The notes under the pieces are model-generated. The model did no database searches and was not told where the DNA came from. It was given only the letters and a program-made list of their open reading frames with translations. Shown one piece after another: positions 1 through 23,600 of a DNA stretch of 64,000 nucleotides. Every line of letters starts with the position of its first letter. Position 1 is the stretch's first letter. This stretch comes from Tubiluchus corallicola. Its lineage: Eukaryota; Priapulida; Priapulimorpha; Priapulimorphida; Tubiluchidae. The position numbers and the translations under genes were made by a program. The stretch is taken from NCBI GenBank assembly GCA_030141605.1, contig JAQGDQ010000058.1:162852-226851 (forward strand). The letters run 5' to 3'.

Positions 1-401
1 CATGTTACTCTAAAGCCACAAGCACAAGGAAGTGCGACTATCAATATTCATATATTGTGAACATTTTTCTTACTGTTATAGTTGCTGTCAGAAAGAAAAG
101 TGGCTGCAAGAACCTCAAGCTTGTACACAAACTTAATGTCAACCACTGTGGCAATTTGGATGGGTTGTCAATACAATGGTGGCAGCCAGGTAACTTCTTT
201 CACTACAAGCTGTGCATACATAATGCAGGTAAATGTGATGCAGAGGTAGCACAAAAGGTGCCCTATTCTTACTAATAAGAATGTCCCCTCTGGCCAACAC
301 TGAATGAAATTTTCTCACAGTGTAGGTCTATAAAAGTACGTTTTTACTGAAACATATTGTGTTTCAAATATATTTATCATAAGTTCACACTGTAAGAAAA
401 T

Positions 402-407
402 TTTATT
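402..407 (-). promoter_or_regulatory. WDR37: Poly(A) signal of WDR37
   Basis: TTTATT on the plus strand reads AATAAA on the minus strand, about 105 bases beyond the WDR37 stop codon. It implies a short 3' UTR. Nothing else is recognised between position 1 and this signal. Confidence 0.55.
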
Positions 408-510
408 CACTTTTGTGAAAGAGAAAATGTGGTAAAAATGGCAAGTTTAATTACACACTCGTACATTAGCAGTTAAGAGTTAACTGAGTTAATATATGCA
501 CAGTTAATAC

Positions 511-12172
<11,662 letters not shown>

Positions 12173-12889
12173 CTGAAAAAGATATTCTTTAAATGTTCAA
12201 GTATGGTTTTAAGGGTTTGCTTTAAAGAAAGGTAGTCTGTAGTGTTTCCATCGGGTAAGTACATGAGCTATTACCCTCATTGTGTATTACACAAATTGAT
12301 AATTTTACCCGAACAACAATGAAAATGCAGACATTAACATTAATACGATATCCATTGTTTACAAATTTAAAATTCAAATGTCAAATGCTGCTGAGCATTT
12401 CTATAGTAGGTACCTATTACTGGCTATTAGCAAACTATTAACTGCTGTGTTGGCAGTGCGCCAGGCCAACAGAAGAAGTTTATGACAAATATTTCACATT
12501 TCTAGATTGGTCAGCAGCTTCACTAGTTAGCAGGTGCACAGAATGGCTTCAGCGAAGAATAGAATGTGTAAGAGTACTTTACATGTGTTGAAAGTACGCA
12601 AACACATTAGAGTTGGTTACTAGTAAATTATAAGGCTCCTACTCATTGTTACTTGAACTACTTCTTACGAAAGTCAGCAGCAATGATCTCTATCAGTGCA
12701 GATGAAACCACTTTTGCTGCAGAGGTGGCCTACAAAAACAAACTACAAAAAACAAACAACAAACTTAAAAAACCATTTCAAGGCACTAATAAATGGATTG
12801 TTAAAGGAAAACCAGACCCGATCCTAAATTACGGCTCAAAAACATCTATCCTATAAAATGATGAAAGGGAACATTTTATTTTTTCAAGA

Positions 12890-13200
12890 ATGACTTGCGT
12901 GAAAGAATTATTAACACAGAAAGAAATTGTGCACTTGCGAGATTAGTTCTTCGCCGTTACATATATTTTGCCATTCGTATTTAGACGGGTACTAGAACCT
13001 ACATCTCGGAAACGTGGTACACAAAAATAGGTGTTGTACCGCTCAGCTCAAAGATGTTCAGATGTGATGCAGTCACACATTTGAGAGTTCATGAGTGATC
13101 ACAGCTGTAAATGCAAAATTTAAATTTTGAACTTAAAGTGTGCGGAATTTTTGCATAAGTTACTACACTGAATATCGTACAGTAGCACAGTAGTGCTCTT
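12890..13200. repeat. Dispersed repeat, copy 1 (related to 63040-63350)
   Basis: This stretch resembles the reverse complement of 63040-63350. Shared words include 'gaattatta', 'cagatgt', 'aaatttaaattt', 'gcggaatttttg' against 'gccgaatttttg', and 'acactgaat'. It is an old, diverged dispersed repeat of unknown class lying upstream of WDR37. Confidence 0.55.
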
Positions 13201-14400
13201 ACATGATGCAAGGAAATGAATACTTCATTTGCAATTTATATAGGGCTAGAGTTTGTTTGTTAAATGAATGTAAAATGATGCATTTTACATTATATCATTT
13301 GACTTAATACCCTCTAAACTCTTAAAATGTATCAAGGTCACTACAAGAACAACAGAAAAACTACTTTGGTCAAAGTAATCATATTAGTACTAGTAAGTAG
13401 TAGATGTCAACGGTTCTTTAAACCGAGTGCTCGTACAGACACACAGAAAAAACAATCTCTTCACACAAAGAGTGATATCATCAGGGCGTAACTTTAATGA
13501 AAGTATTACTAGTGCCAACAACATCTGAAGCTGAATTATCAATGACGTTCAGGAGCTGAAGATCGCCATCAAATAAATCAAGTAACAGGGGGATTCATGG
13601 CCAATTCTCAAGGATTCATTTGTCAAAAAGCCAAGAACCTCTGGTTTGAAATAAGAGTCCAGCGTCTACTAGTGAAACCAATAAAATTACATTTTTTGTT
13701 GATAGCAGAGGGATATTTATATAAAACACAACAATTTATTTGATTTTCTTCTTACAGTTACAGTACTTTCAACCATATTTTTATTGCAAAACCTTGGAAG
13801 AACTTGACGCACGATGATTTTAGCTGTGTCCCAGTTTTAAGTTTCAGGACGCTCACATGTTCAAGCAAGAAAACAATGACAACGTAATTTCTTCCTGCAA
13901 CGAAATTAAATGATCAGAAACGAAGGAAAGTTATGCAGTTAAAAAGGGTGTAATGCAGGAAGTGTAGAAAAGGTGTAATTATGAAACAAAATGAAAGAAA
14001 TCTACTGTTTCTTTCATTCGTGTACTCATCGTGCAATGCATATCATATCAAATCATATAAGTTCGCTGAACTTGTGTGCTGTTGGGCAAAACTATTATTT
14101 AAATTGCGGTATGGCACAGAGACAATTTGGGTCAATATGCTCCTGAGCAAACCTGGCCAAGTTGTATTGTGCAAAAATTTGTCAAGTCAAATAATTCAAA
14201 TACAATAATGTATTCATTACCAAATCAGTATGTGCAAACCAGATCCTCGAGATGCAAATGTGAATACCAAACTTACCAATCACTGGGTCAAAAGTTCACA
14301 GGTCAAAAGTGCCTAAACTGTCTAGTGTCTATGACAGATGTGCAGGTTTATAATATATTATAATATTAATCATATTAATAATAATTATAGCCCAAGCAGT

Positions 14401-14790
14401 AGGGGTGAGCATTCTGTACCAAAAAACGAATTCGAATCGAATAAAATTTCTGACTTTCGAATTCGAATCGAACAGAACTTTAGTATATCGAATTCGAATT
14501 GAGAATGAATGATTTTGAAACAAGTTTTCGAGCCACCAGTAAAAATTAGTCTTACAAACATCATGCACATTACTCGATTTTGTTCTGCAGTGAAACCACT
14601 AATAATTTGTTTAAAATTGTATACAAAAATCACAGCTAAATTATGCAAATCGCATGATGTTTCAATCGTTTTAATGATAAAGAACGTATGTGATTGAAGT
14701 GCTGAATTATTCAAATCAATAGTTTTAGGTTTGAATTGCATTCGGATTAAAAAACCCGTCCGAATTACATTTGAACATATGATGCTCACT
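14401..14790. mobile_element. hAT-like MITE 'AGGGGTGAG', copy 1 (right end missing)
   Basis: It starts AGGGGTGAGCATTCTGTACC, followed by repeats of the words TCGAATCGAA and GAATTCGAAT. It runs parallel to the copy at 15841-16238 through 'gcatgatgtttcaa' and 'gtgctgaattatt', then stops before the expected terminal repeat. AT-rich interior with no coding capacity. Confidence 0.7.
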
Positions 14791-14844
14791 AAGCAGCAAA
14801 ACATCACTTTGCTCACATTAGTCATTCTTTTTCTTCTCTTCCAG

Positions 14845-14857
14845 TTCTCTCTCTCTT

Positions 14858-14899
<42 letters not shown>
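14845..14899. repeat. (CT)n microsatellite
   Basis: About 55 bases of CT dinucleotide, directly after hAT-like MITE copy 1. Confidence 0.95.
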
Positions 14900-14904
<5 letters not shown>

Positions 14905-15840
14905 AGTTATTTTACATTGGTCTATGAAATTTAATATTTAAAGAACATGAGTCTAAGGCAGTATTGTTTTCACTACTGATATCATGTCACTCAGAGAAAT
15001 TTTACCATTCATACTGGTTTTAAATGACTTAAAATCGACTGTTTTGAAAAATGATTTTTTTGAAAAATGCTCTCTTAACTAATAGATGTCCTATGGGCAC
15101 AACAATCTAAATGATGTAAAAAATCATATAGTCTAAATAGTACAAGTCGAGAAAAAGTGTGGGCACCTATGTAGAGTATTTATGGCCATTTGCTTCAAGA
15201 GTACGCCAATTTCTCTTGATCAAATTAATCGTTAATTGTGCATGACGTCCGTTATTGTTTTATTAGCATTTTGTTCTCAGCACTTGCATCATACATTGTC
15301 TGCATTGCAAACCACTTTAAGTAACTAGAAACTCATATTTTTTGTACACGAAGGAGCCATGTAGGCTCTAGGATCCTACATGGTGTTTGTAAAGTGCAGA
15401 CCATAATTTCGACAGCAACTGTCATTGTCAATGCTAGGAATCAGGCCAAAACAAGTGTGGTAATTATTATCTTTTTGGGTTGATTTTTCTGTCAAAAGAA
15501 TCATCTGCACTTAATAAACATGATGTTAATCTTCTTTTATTGTCACCTTGCTCTCATCGTTTACATCAAACATTGTGTTTATCGTAAATCCACTTTGCAT
15601 AAATAAGGTTTAAACTAAACTATAGTAATTCTATTAATTTAATATTAATTGATAGTAAGGCAAAACAAGCATATATTACAAATCTCAGAAGTTTCCTCAT
15701 TTCTGATTTTTTAAGCTTATATTTGTGTGTACATTTTGAATTTCAACAAGAAAAAATAGCCAGGCAAAACTATTTACTGTATCTGACTAGTGATTAATAA
15801 AAAGTGAAAAAAGGGACTAAAGGAGCACTGGTAAGTACAA

Positions 15841-16238
15841 GAGGTGAGCATTCTCTACCAGAAAGCATATTCGAATCGAATCGAATTTGTGACTTTTGAA
15901 TTCAAATCGAATTTGGCTTGAATTTGAAAGATTTTCAAACAAGTTTTCAAACTACCTGTAAAAAGCGGTCTTGCAAAGATCATGGATATTACTTGATTTT
16001 GTTCAGCAGTAAAGCTACTAATAATTTATTTAAAAATTTTGCACAGAAATTGCAGCTAAATTGTGCTAATTGCATGATGTTTCAAACGGCTTATTAATAA
16101 AGAACATAATGATTGTAGTGCTGAATTATTTTAATATATAATTTTATGTTCGAACCGTATCCGAACTAAGGAAACTCGTTCGAGTCGAATTAGAATGTTC
16201 GAATTCGATTCGAGCGAGTTTTTCTCACCCCTACTAGT
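15841..16238. mobile_element. hAT-like MITE 'AGGGGTGAG', copy 2
   Basis: The left end AGGTGAGCATTCTCTACC and the right end GAGCGAGTTTTTCTCACCCCT form terminal inverted repeats of the AGGGGTGAG type. Clusters of TCGAATCGAAT lie inside both ends. It is in the same orientation as copy 1, only 1 kb away. No target duplication was certain. Confidence 0.75.
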
Positions 16239-16241
16239 AAC

Positions 16242-17300
16242 TACTAGTAGTAATGTGTAAGTCTGATGCCATAAGAGAATAGCAGGTCATAGATTTAAAT
16301 ATTCACATCAAGTCAAAAAGCAGTTGCCGCGGAAGAAGATAATATTAATCCGCAGCATTAAATGGTATTCTAAACAATAGGAAAATGTTTGAGTCTCATG
16401 CTCTAAGTTAATAGAAACGTAATTTCTAACACCACTGCGGTTATTAATTATACAATATAGTGCACTATTAAATACAACTTGAGGATTTTATTGAAAATCT
16501 TTTTGAATAATCCGAAGGTGGCGGTGATGTGTCCAAAACAGTCCCACTGCCGAGCTTTTGTTTGGTGTCATGAAAATCGCACCCACTGGCAGCCATTTTG
16601 TTAAATTTAATTTTTAAATATATTACATCGTAATGTGGCTTATTGGAAGTAGAAGGGAATAGCTGAAAAGTGTTTTGTGACGGAAAAGTAATTCTTCTAC
16701 AGTTTGGTACTTCAATTTTTGTACTCTCTTCGATGATTTCCCAAAAGTTAACAAGCATTTTTGTTGCAATGATTTGTTGTCTACTGTACGTTTTCAGTAA
16801 TTTAGTACCTCTGCATTTTATCGTAAGTAAGCACAAACACTAATTTTTATCAGTTGATATTTTTTATTGCGTATGTACAATATTTCATTTGAATTTTAGG
16901 ACGGAGTTGAGAGGTTAGAAAGCAGATATGATTAGCCTAGGTAAGTTAAATTCTTAAAAAGCTGTTAATTGGGTATACGTTTTACCAAAAAACGATACAC
17001 CGAAATCTTAGTTCAAATAGTTTATAATTTCATGAGCACGCAACTTATTGTAATTAATTGTAGTTGTTCAAGTTCTTTATTTGGAATCGTCACTGTAAGG
17101 CAACAATGTTATAATATAAAATTCTAGATTTCACAAATCGTGGGTTCTGGCTTTTTCAAAAAATGTACTAACAAGCTTGTGCATTTGTTACACCAAGGTT
17201 ACTACCATTCCAGTTTAGCCATTTTTGAGCTTTTGGAATTATCGATTGAAGACTGAAGATGCATATTGTTGGTGTATTTTCATACTGGATTGTATTTGTA
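16242..17300. other. Candidate shared promoter region of WDR37 and INO80D
   Basis: No coding exon is recognised here. The minus strand carries CAAAATGGCTGCC (about 16590-16602), the form of a YY1-type core-promoter element. On the plus strand a possible noncoding exon ends at a consensus donor, CTAG|GTAAGT (about 16940). This would suit a divergent promoter for the two flanking genes, but it is inference; there is no CpG island and no transcript evidence. Confidence 0.25.
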
Positions 17301-17319
17301 TATTTATCTTGGTGTACTA

Positions 17320-18075
17320 CCCATCTTGGGGCACTATTACACCTTCGTACCGCCTAGTTTTTTCTGGCCTATTGGTTGTTTTCACGCCTGCAGGCCAGAA
17401 AGCAGACCAACAGGCGTAATATACACCATATTCCCATAATATTATTGGTTTTTAGACCTTAAAATTTCAGATTAAAATCATACATTACTTACCGTCACAA
17501 TCACGCAAAAAGGTTCACGTGAATAACTGTGTTTACACCACTAATGCGCAATCGCTCTCGCGCAGTGACGATGTGGCCCTTAACATGTATTTTTAGTTTC
17601 TTTGCATAATTTATGATTATTAGGGTTGCAGCCACGGGACCCAAGCTGGCATATACGAGGAAATTATTTTAGACCACTACAGTTATTTATCATTAATATT
17701 ATTTATTACTGTAGTATTATAACTATTAGATTATAAAAAAGTAAAGGTTTTTTCTTTATTTCGTAAATGCGGTCAAGATGAAAGTTTGTCACATGCTCTT
17801 AAGCTAGGCCCTGATAATGCACAAACTAGTACGAAATTCGTCACGTGACTACACACACAAACAAGATGGCGATACGAACTGTATAGGTGTAGAACTGTGA
17901 ATACAACGTAATTATTGGTAATTATACCTAAATATATGATTAAATTACCACAAGATTAGCGGAAACAGTCACTGATGACGTGAGAATAATAGAATAATGA
18001 CCTACGAGCCTAGAAACGAGTAATAACCTAGAAAAAACTAGGCGGTGCGAAAGTGTAGTAGCGCCCATCTTGGTG
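17320..18075. mobile_element. MITE with about 45-bp terminal inverted repeats
   Basis: A left arm (17320-17365, containing CACCTTCGTACCGCCTAG then TTTTTTCT) and a right arm (18033-18075, AGAAAAAACTAGGCGGTGCG) are inverted copies of each other with a few changes. They bound about 750 bp without coding capacity. A palindrome around GCCTGCAGGCCAG lies just inside the left arm. It directly abuts the hAT-like element starting near 18081. Confidence 0.75.
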
Positions 18076-18080
18076 TATTG

Positions 18081-19573
18081 TAGGGATGTCAACGAATCTA
18101 AAATGGCCAGAATCCGAATCTCTGTTATAAAAGAGTTTTGATTCCGGATCGAATCTGAATCTCAGTTTAAATTTTCGAAACCAAATCGAATTCGAGTCTC
18201 AATTTTTCAGGTAGTTTTCTGAACCAAGTCTTTTTCAAATATGTGCAGTTTTCAACCATATTATATCAGATTGGTAAGACAGTAAATTAACTCTAACTTT
18301 AGACAGTAAAGTAAACAGCAGTTGTTTTTCACTATGATTACAGATGATTAGTTTGAGCAGCACATTTGACGTAAGACTATAGACGATCTAATTATTTTGT
18401 AACAGATTTTTTTGCTCCTGGTTACTGATAATTTTATATATGATCTGTTAGTAAAAAAATTCCTTTGGGTGCCTTTATCTACATTGCGTGAGTTCACGTA
18501 ATGTGGATGACAAAAAACCACATTCGTTTAAGCCACTTCGTGCGTTGTTAGCAAAAACACTTTCTTTTAAAGCATAAGAGAACCCTTCACTTACATAAAG
18601 GTTAAAAAATTTGTCTTAATTTTATAGCACTTTCTGTCTTTTTGCATACAGGGCTTGTGTCGCCAGTAATGCTGTATAAAACATACATGTAAATTTAAAC
18701 TCCCGCGATGATCGTTAGATGTAGCCATTTCGACGATAAGTCATTTAAAACAAGTTTAGCTAACACTGAGTAAAGTTTGAAAAAATAATCAAAGCATTCG
18801 TAGCGCACACGTCACTAACTAAGTAAAATTTTAGATTACTGTATCTTGTCAATAAGATTAAAAATGCGTTTTTTGGTTAGTGAGTGGTGCACTCTGGAGG
18901 TGTCAGCGACATTTCACCTATTGGTGAAAACAATTTAAATAATTAATAATTTTCTTTTCTAATTACATAGGTATTTCAAGCAGGTAAGCGAAATGCTAAA
19001 AAATATAACTTTACATGGAAAGTTTTTGGGAACATAATTTAACATTTCCTTTTCTTCCCCTGATTTACTTTGTGCGTATATGACGTCATGCAATGGCGCG
19101 GTCGGAACAGTAGTACAGGAGACTTTTAAATGAAAACAAACAGAAAATCCTTTCAATGCGAATGCGATATACAATAGAATTGCTATAAAGAAATATACCT
19201 TTTTAAGGCGATTTTTCTGAAATCTACTTCAGGTACTCTTTTCCTTGTCCTTTAAAGTAATGTGAGAAGTCTTGCGGTGTGTGATTTTGTAAGTTGGACA
19301 CACGCTGAAACTGAATATTAGCATGGTATATGCACGTTGGCATATTTTAAGTAGGGCAAAATTATCAGAAAAGACAACAATTTTAGGATTTGCCAAAAAA
19401 TACTTCTGATAAAGTGCTACCGAATCACCTCTACAGCCGAAGCTAAACCACATTTTTTTAAAAGTCCGACAAATCGGATTGGATCTGAGGTGATTCAGAA
19501 GTTCGGCAAACCGAATTGAAACTTCGATTTGGTTTCAAAGCTCCAGGTCTATCACAGTTTCATGACATCCCTA
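18081..19573. mobile_element. hAT-like element TAGGGATGTCA with a nested MITE
   Basis: The terminal inverted repeats TAGGGATGTCA (18081) and TGACATCCCTA (ending 19573) are perfect over 11 bases. Next to each lies an array of TCGAAT/CGGATCGAATC-like words, as in many hAT MITEs. A separate repeat (about 18560-19256) is nested inside. I could not find a matching 8-bp target duplication. Confidence 0.7.
18560..19256 (-). mobile_element. TTAA-type MITE family, copy 1 (nested)
   Basis: Read on the minus strand, this region aligns with 55580-56070 and 61311-61792. Shared words include 'gttatatt...ttagcatt', 'gattattttttcaaac', 'gggagtttaaatttaca' and 'acagcat'. Its outer end reads TTTAAAGGACAAGGAAA, close to the terminal repeat of the 61-kb copy. 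Confidence 0.75.
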
Positions 19574-20253
19574 ATCTAATATAAGTTATACATAAATACA
19601 ATAGCGCTAAATACATTTTGTTAGTTTTCATGTCAAATAACTCGCATGTGCATGTTTTGTAAATAAACTATTATCAAGCCCAATGTAAAAATTATTCTTG
19701 TTGTGTTGCTTCACCGTGCTTCCATATCTGTCTTTACCAATGTTATCCATACTTAATGCAGATACAGTAATTTTGACTAAGTAATTTTTTTCATTCCTAC
19801 CAATTCCACCCACGTTTGGACTGTGTCATCTGCATTTGTAAGTATTATAACACTGTTCCGCCCCTATTTCTCCCTCATTTAAAACGTTAAGTAAAATTGA
19901 AAGATTTAAAATTAAAAAATGCCTTTGCCCAAGTTTGCCAAACTCTGGATAGAATAAAAGCAGCAATAACAGAAATCCTCATGTAGCACAAAATTATTGC
20001 AACAAGTAAGTTAACTTAGCAAAGACAAGAAGCTTAGCTTCTGCAAGAATAAGAAGCCTTCCACATCTCTCACTGATCATGCGTCCTTTGTAAAGTTTGT
20101 TGAAGTTTTGAATTTCTAAAACTTGAAATCTAATGTTTGAGAAGTTTGTAATAAAATTTAAAAGTATACTTGAGCATCATTAGACCATTTGTGAAAAGTT
20201 TGCCTTATAATAGTCACTAAATGCTTTCAAAATGTCCTTAATTGTGGGCAATC

Positions 20254-20271
20254 GGGGCTCCCCCGAGCCCC
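20254..20271. repeat. Perfect GC-rich hairpin
   Basis: GGGGCTC, a loop of CCCC, then GAGCCCC: a perfect 7-bp stem in an AT-rich setting, about 440 bases upstream of the INO80D start codon. No T-run follows it. Function unknown. Confidence 0.6.
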
Positions 20272-20687
20272 ACTAGGGAGCTTACAGCACTCTTTCTGAC
20301 CCGCTAGTTATAACTTCATCGAGGGTTAGCAAACTACCCCATAGATGTCTCTCTTTCTTTTTTGTGGAAACCTTGTCATCTTTGTTTTTTTGTGTGTAAT
20401 CCATAATGCTGAACATGATCAGTTTGCTAAATCCATGTTCCAATTAAAATTGAATTAAAAAAATGACTTCTTGTTGTGTTGTCCATAAGGCAATCATTTT
20501 ACTTATGATTCTAAAGAATGTGTACTGTGCTGGTTAAAAGTCGCACAAAATCATTTATTGTAAAAACTAACTTGTTTGTCGTACCTTATTACGAAAATCG
20601 AAATTCTTATGTACATGTATATCATTCTGTTATTTTCGTATTTATACCTGTATATCCCTATACATATATTTTTCTAATTTTTAATAG

Positions 20688-23600
20688 CCAATACAGAATG
20701 ACAATACTACATGATGTTTGAAGGGAAACACATTCATTATTCGCCACAAGACAATAAGCCACTATGCTCGTATAGTTCGAAAATCTGCAAGCAGCGTCGA
20801 CTTAGCGGCTATGCGTTTTGCATTAGGCATATTTTGGAGGTATGCATTGCTTGGGTTTGGGTTTAATGTTTGGGTTTTATAAGAATACTTATTAACAGGA
20901 AATGGTTAAATTTGATTTTTTCGTGCAAAGTTAACCAGTGTAATATAAGTATTATCAGACATATAGTTTTAGCTTGATGGTCAAAATGAACTGCCAGATT
21001 ATAGGATAGAAATCCTTTAGACATGCCGTGCACACTATGTTGGTGATTTATTTTTATCACTTTTTTATATTTTTTCATTAATGAAACAGTATAAGTTTTA
21101 TTTAATATTGTTTTTACATTATTTCTGTAGTTTGAGGTAAAGCCTTCACGGTACATGTTGGCATGTGCTGCTGAATTTATATAAAAATGACACACTGTTA
21201 AGCTTTACAGTTGTGCTCGGTTGTTAAATGTTTGTAACGCAATTTATCTCCAGCAGCGTGACAGCAAACTTTTGAACTGTTTTTTAGGATAAATCGGCAC
21301 CATTTAAACAATGTATGCATGTTACACGATGTAACAAACAGAAATGCTCAAATCCCATACCACAGAAAGAAGTAAGAGAGTAAGTGTTACATTATTACAC
21401 TCTACTATTTTGTTTTTTTTTGTGTGTTTTTTTAATTGTGTGTGTCTTTGCATCTGTTTTTAAATGTTTTTTGCTATTTTATGCTTGCTTTGTTTGGGAC
21501 AACTTTTGTAGAAATATTTTAATTACAGAAAATTCAGCAAATATGTTGCAAGAGATCAAGCCTTGATTTTGTTTATATAAATTTGGGTCTATAATGGTAT
21601 ACAATATGCTTTTTATTTTAATGCAGGTATTGCAATTCTCACCTGCAAATGATGGGTATGGTACCTAAAAAAGATCGTAAGGTTAAGCCGGAAAAGGCAG
21701 CATCTCACTTGCAAGATGATCGCAAAATCGAATTCGCAGGTCGACTTTGTGCCATGCTTAGTGCCGGTAATAATCATGTGGTGAACAGTGATGAGCGGGG
21801 AAAACATCCAGTTGATCCTTATGAGTTTCCTAGTTTTGATGTGAAATCACCTACGCTTGAAGGCGTGCAGAGCATAGGAGAGCTTTTGCAGCAAAATATT
21901 TGCCGACCTTTCCGTACTCATCAAGAAAGTTTAGTTTCTTCAGTGCAGAGGCAGCCCTTCTCAGAATTGATGCAGCGGCTTGAAGCTAAAAGTAGAGCCA
22001 AATTGGACCGTAAGATACCCAGAGCTGCTTCGCCAACCAGCGGCAACATACCTAAGCAGACGGCGAACTGGAAAACGATGAATCGGTTACAGAGTAAAAT
22101 AGCTCAGAACAAGTTATTGGATAAACTGAGACGGCATAAAGATGAGCAAAGCAACATTAATGAAACTAGTCTGTGCTCGTCGGTAATAGACATGCCGTCC
22201 ATTGGTGACTCTGCCAAACCCACGTATGATTTGCATCCACAGAATTATTTCCCACATCATCAGTCATGGATGCCTGACAGTGAGGTTTTGCCATCTAGTC
22301 AAATTGCATTTAATGCATTTGGTGACAGTTTGGGACTTGATCTCAGTTCTGCAAACCTGGGCAAACTGTCAATGTCAGAATTGTGTAAATTGGGCCTTGG
22401 TGCAGCTGAACTTCAGAAGCTGACACAAGGAAAACTTAACTATGGTTTTCAAGATGCAGTTCCCGCTTTTGCGAATCAGCCAAAATGTAGCAGCGTTTCT
22501 AGTCGGATGGATGGTAGTCATGGAAATTTACATTCTTCGCTTTTGTTGCCACCACCGCCACCATATCCATCTCCAGATGTGAAACCACCGCCGCCATATG
22601 TAGAACCGTTGCCTCTAGCGGGTGAAATCAATCGTAAGTCAGCCAAATGTGACACGGGCTCTTTATCTGATCTCAAGACCCGGAACTGTGTTGTGAAGCA
22701 GGAATGCTTTGCTGATAGTCTGGGGAGTGTGTCTTATAGGCCGAAGCGAAAGAAAAAAGTGTGCCATTCACAGTATCGGTTTCAGAATCATCCCTTGCTT
22801 TATGACCTGTATCAGTTTCATAACAAGAAAAAAAATTCCAAAAAGATCTACTTGTCAACAAGTGAGTTATATCAATTTGTTGTTGATAATTTACTTTTTA
22901 TTTAAATACCTAAACTGGCTAAATATTCATGAATATTGTATGTTGAATTTGAGAAAGGCGGGCTTAATAACTTATAAAAAAATGTGTGGCATCCTATACT
23001 TGTACCTAGCCCTATATTTTTCCTTCTTTATGGAATTTTTGCAATGCTGCTATGCTTCGAAATGCATGGGGAAAATAGTAAATCAGTCGTGTGGTAGTCA
23101 ACGATTTTACTCAAAAATTAGTCGTATTACTATAGCTTGCTGTTCACTAATCTTTTGAAAATGACAGTTAGAAATAAATTTAAGGATCACATAAAGAGAT
23201 ATTAACCATTTGCACTATTAATAATGTATTATCAATGCTGAAAAGATCCTCTTTGTCGCTTTTTGTCCAAACTACTAAAGAGAAGTCGGTCTCAGAGTGT
23301 AGCATATATTAAAGAAAAATGCAGAAATTAGAAGATGTCCTTCATAATGCAATTGCAAAAACTGTGTTACTAAACATTTTTTAACTAAACACTTAAACAA
23401 AAAAATGTATTTTAGATTTTAGTGTTTAGAGATATAAAAATTTTGAAACTAAAGCTGAACTGAACACAAAAGAAGACATCATTTCCTTCAATGCAATTGG
23501 AAAAACTGTGTTACTAAGTCACTCGTATAATTAAATTTTGAGGATATTAAACTTCTCATGACAACCAAATTCTTTACGAAATCTTGCTGGAAATCTGGTC

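Noticed and set aside
57-275. 72-codon open frame on the plus strand near the window start
   Set aside because: It lies past the WDR37 poly(A) signal, shows no known motif, and has no matching splice sites; it looks like chance.
12653-12856. 67-codon plus-strand open frame with a vague likeness to transposase-associated zinc-finger proteins
   Set aside because: The likeness covers only a few residues and there is no continuation on either side.
16468-16836. 122-codon minus-strand open frame in the WDR37/INO80D gap
   Set aside because: No recognisable domain and no splice link to WDR37; the WDR37 start at 12168 matches the vertebrate N-terminus without it.
21649-21657. Start codon of INO80D at the MMGMVPKK methionines
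   Set aside because: Two upstream exons (20714-20839 and 21288-21379) carry the conserved N-terminal Cys/His module and join in phase, so this is internal.
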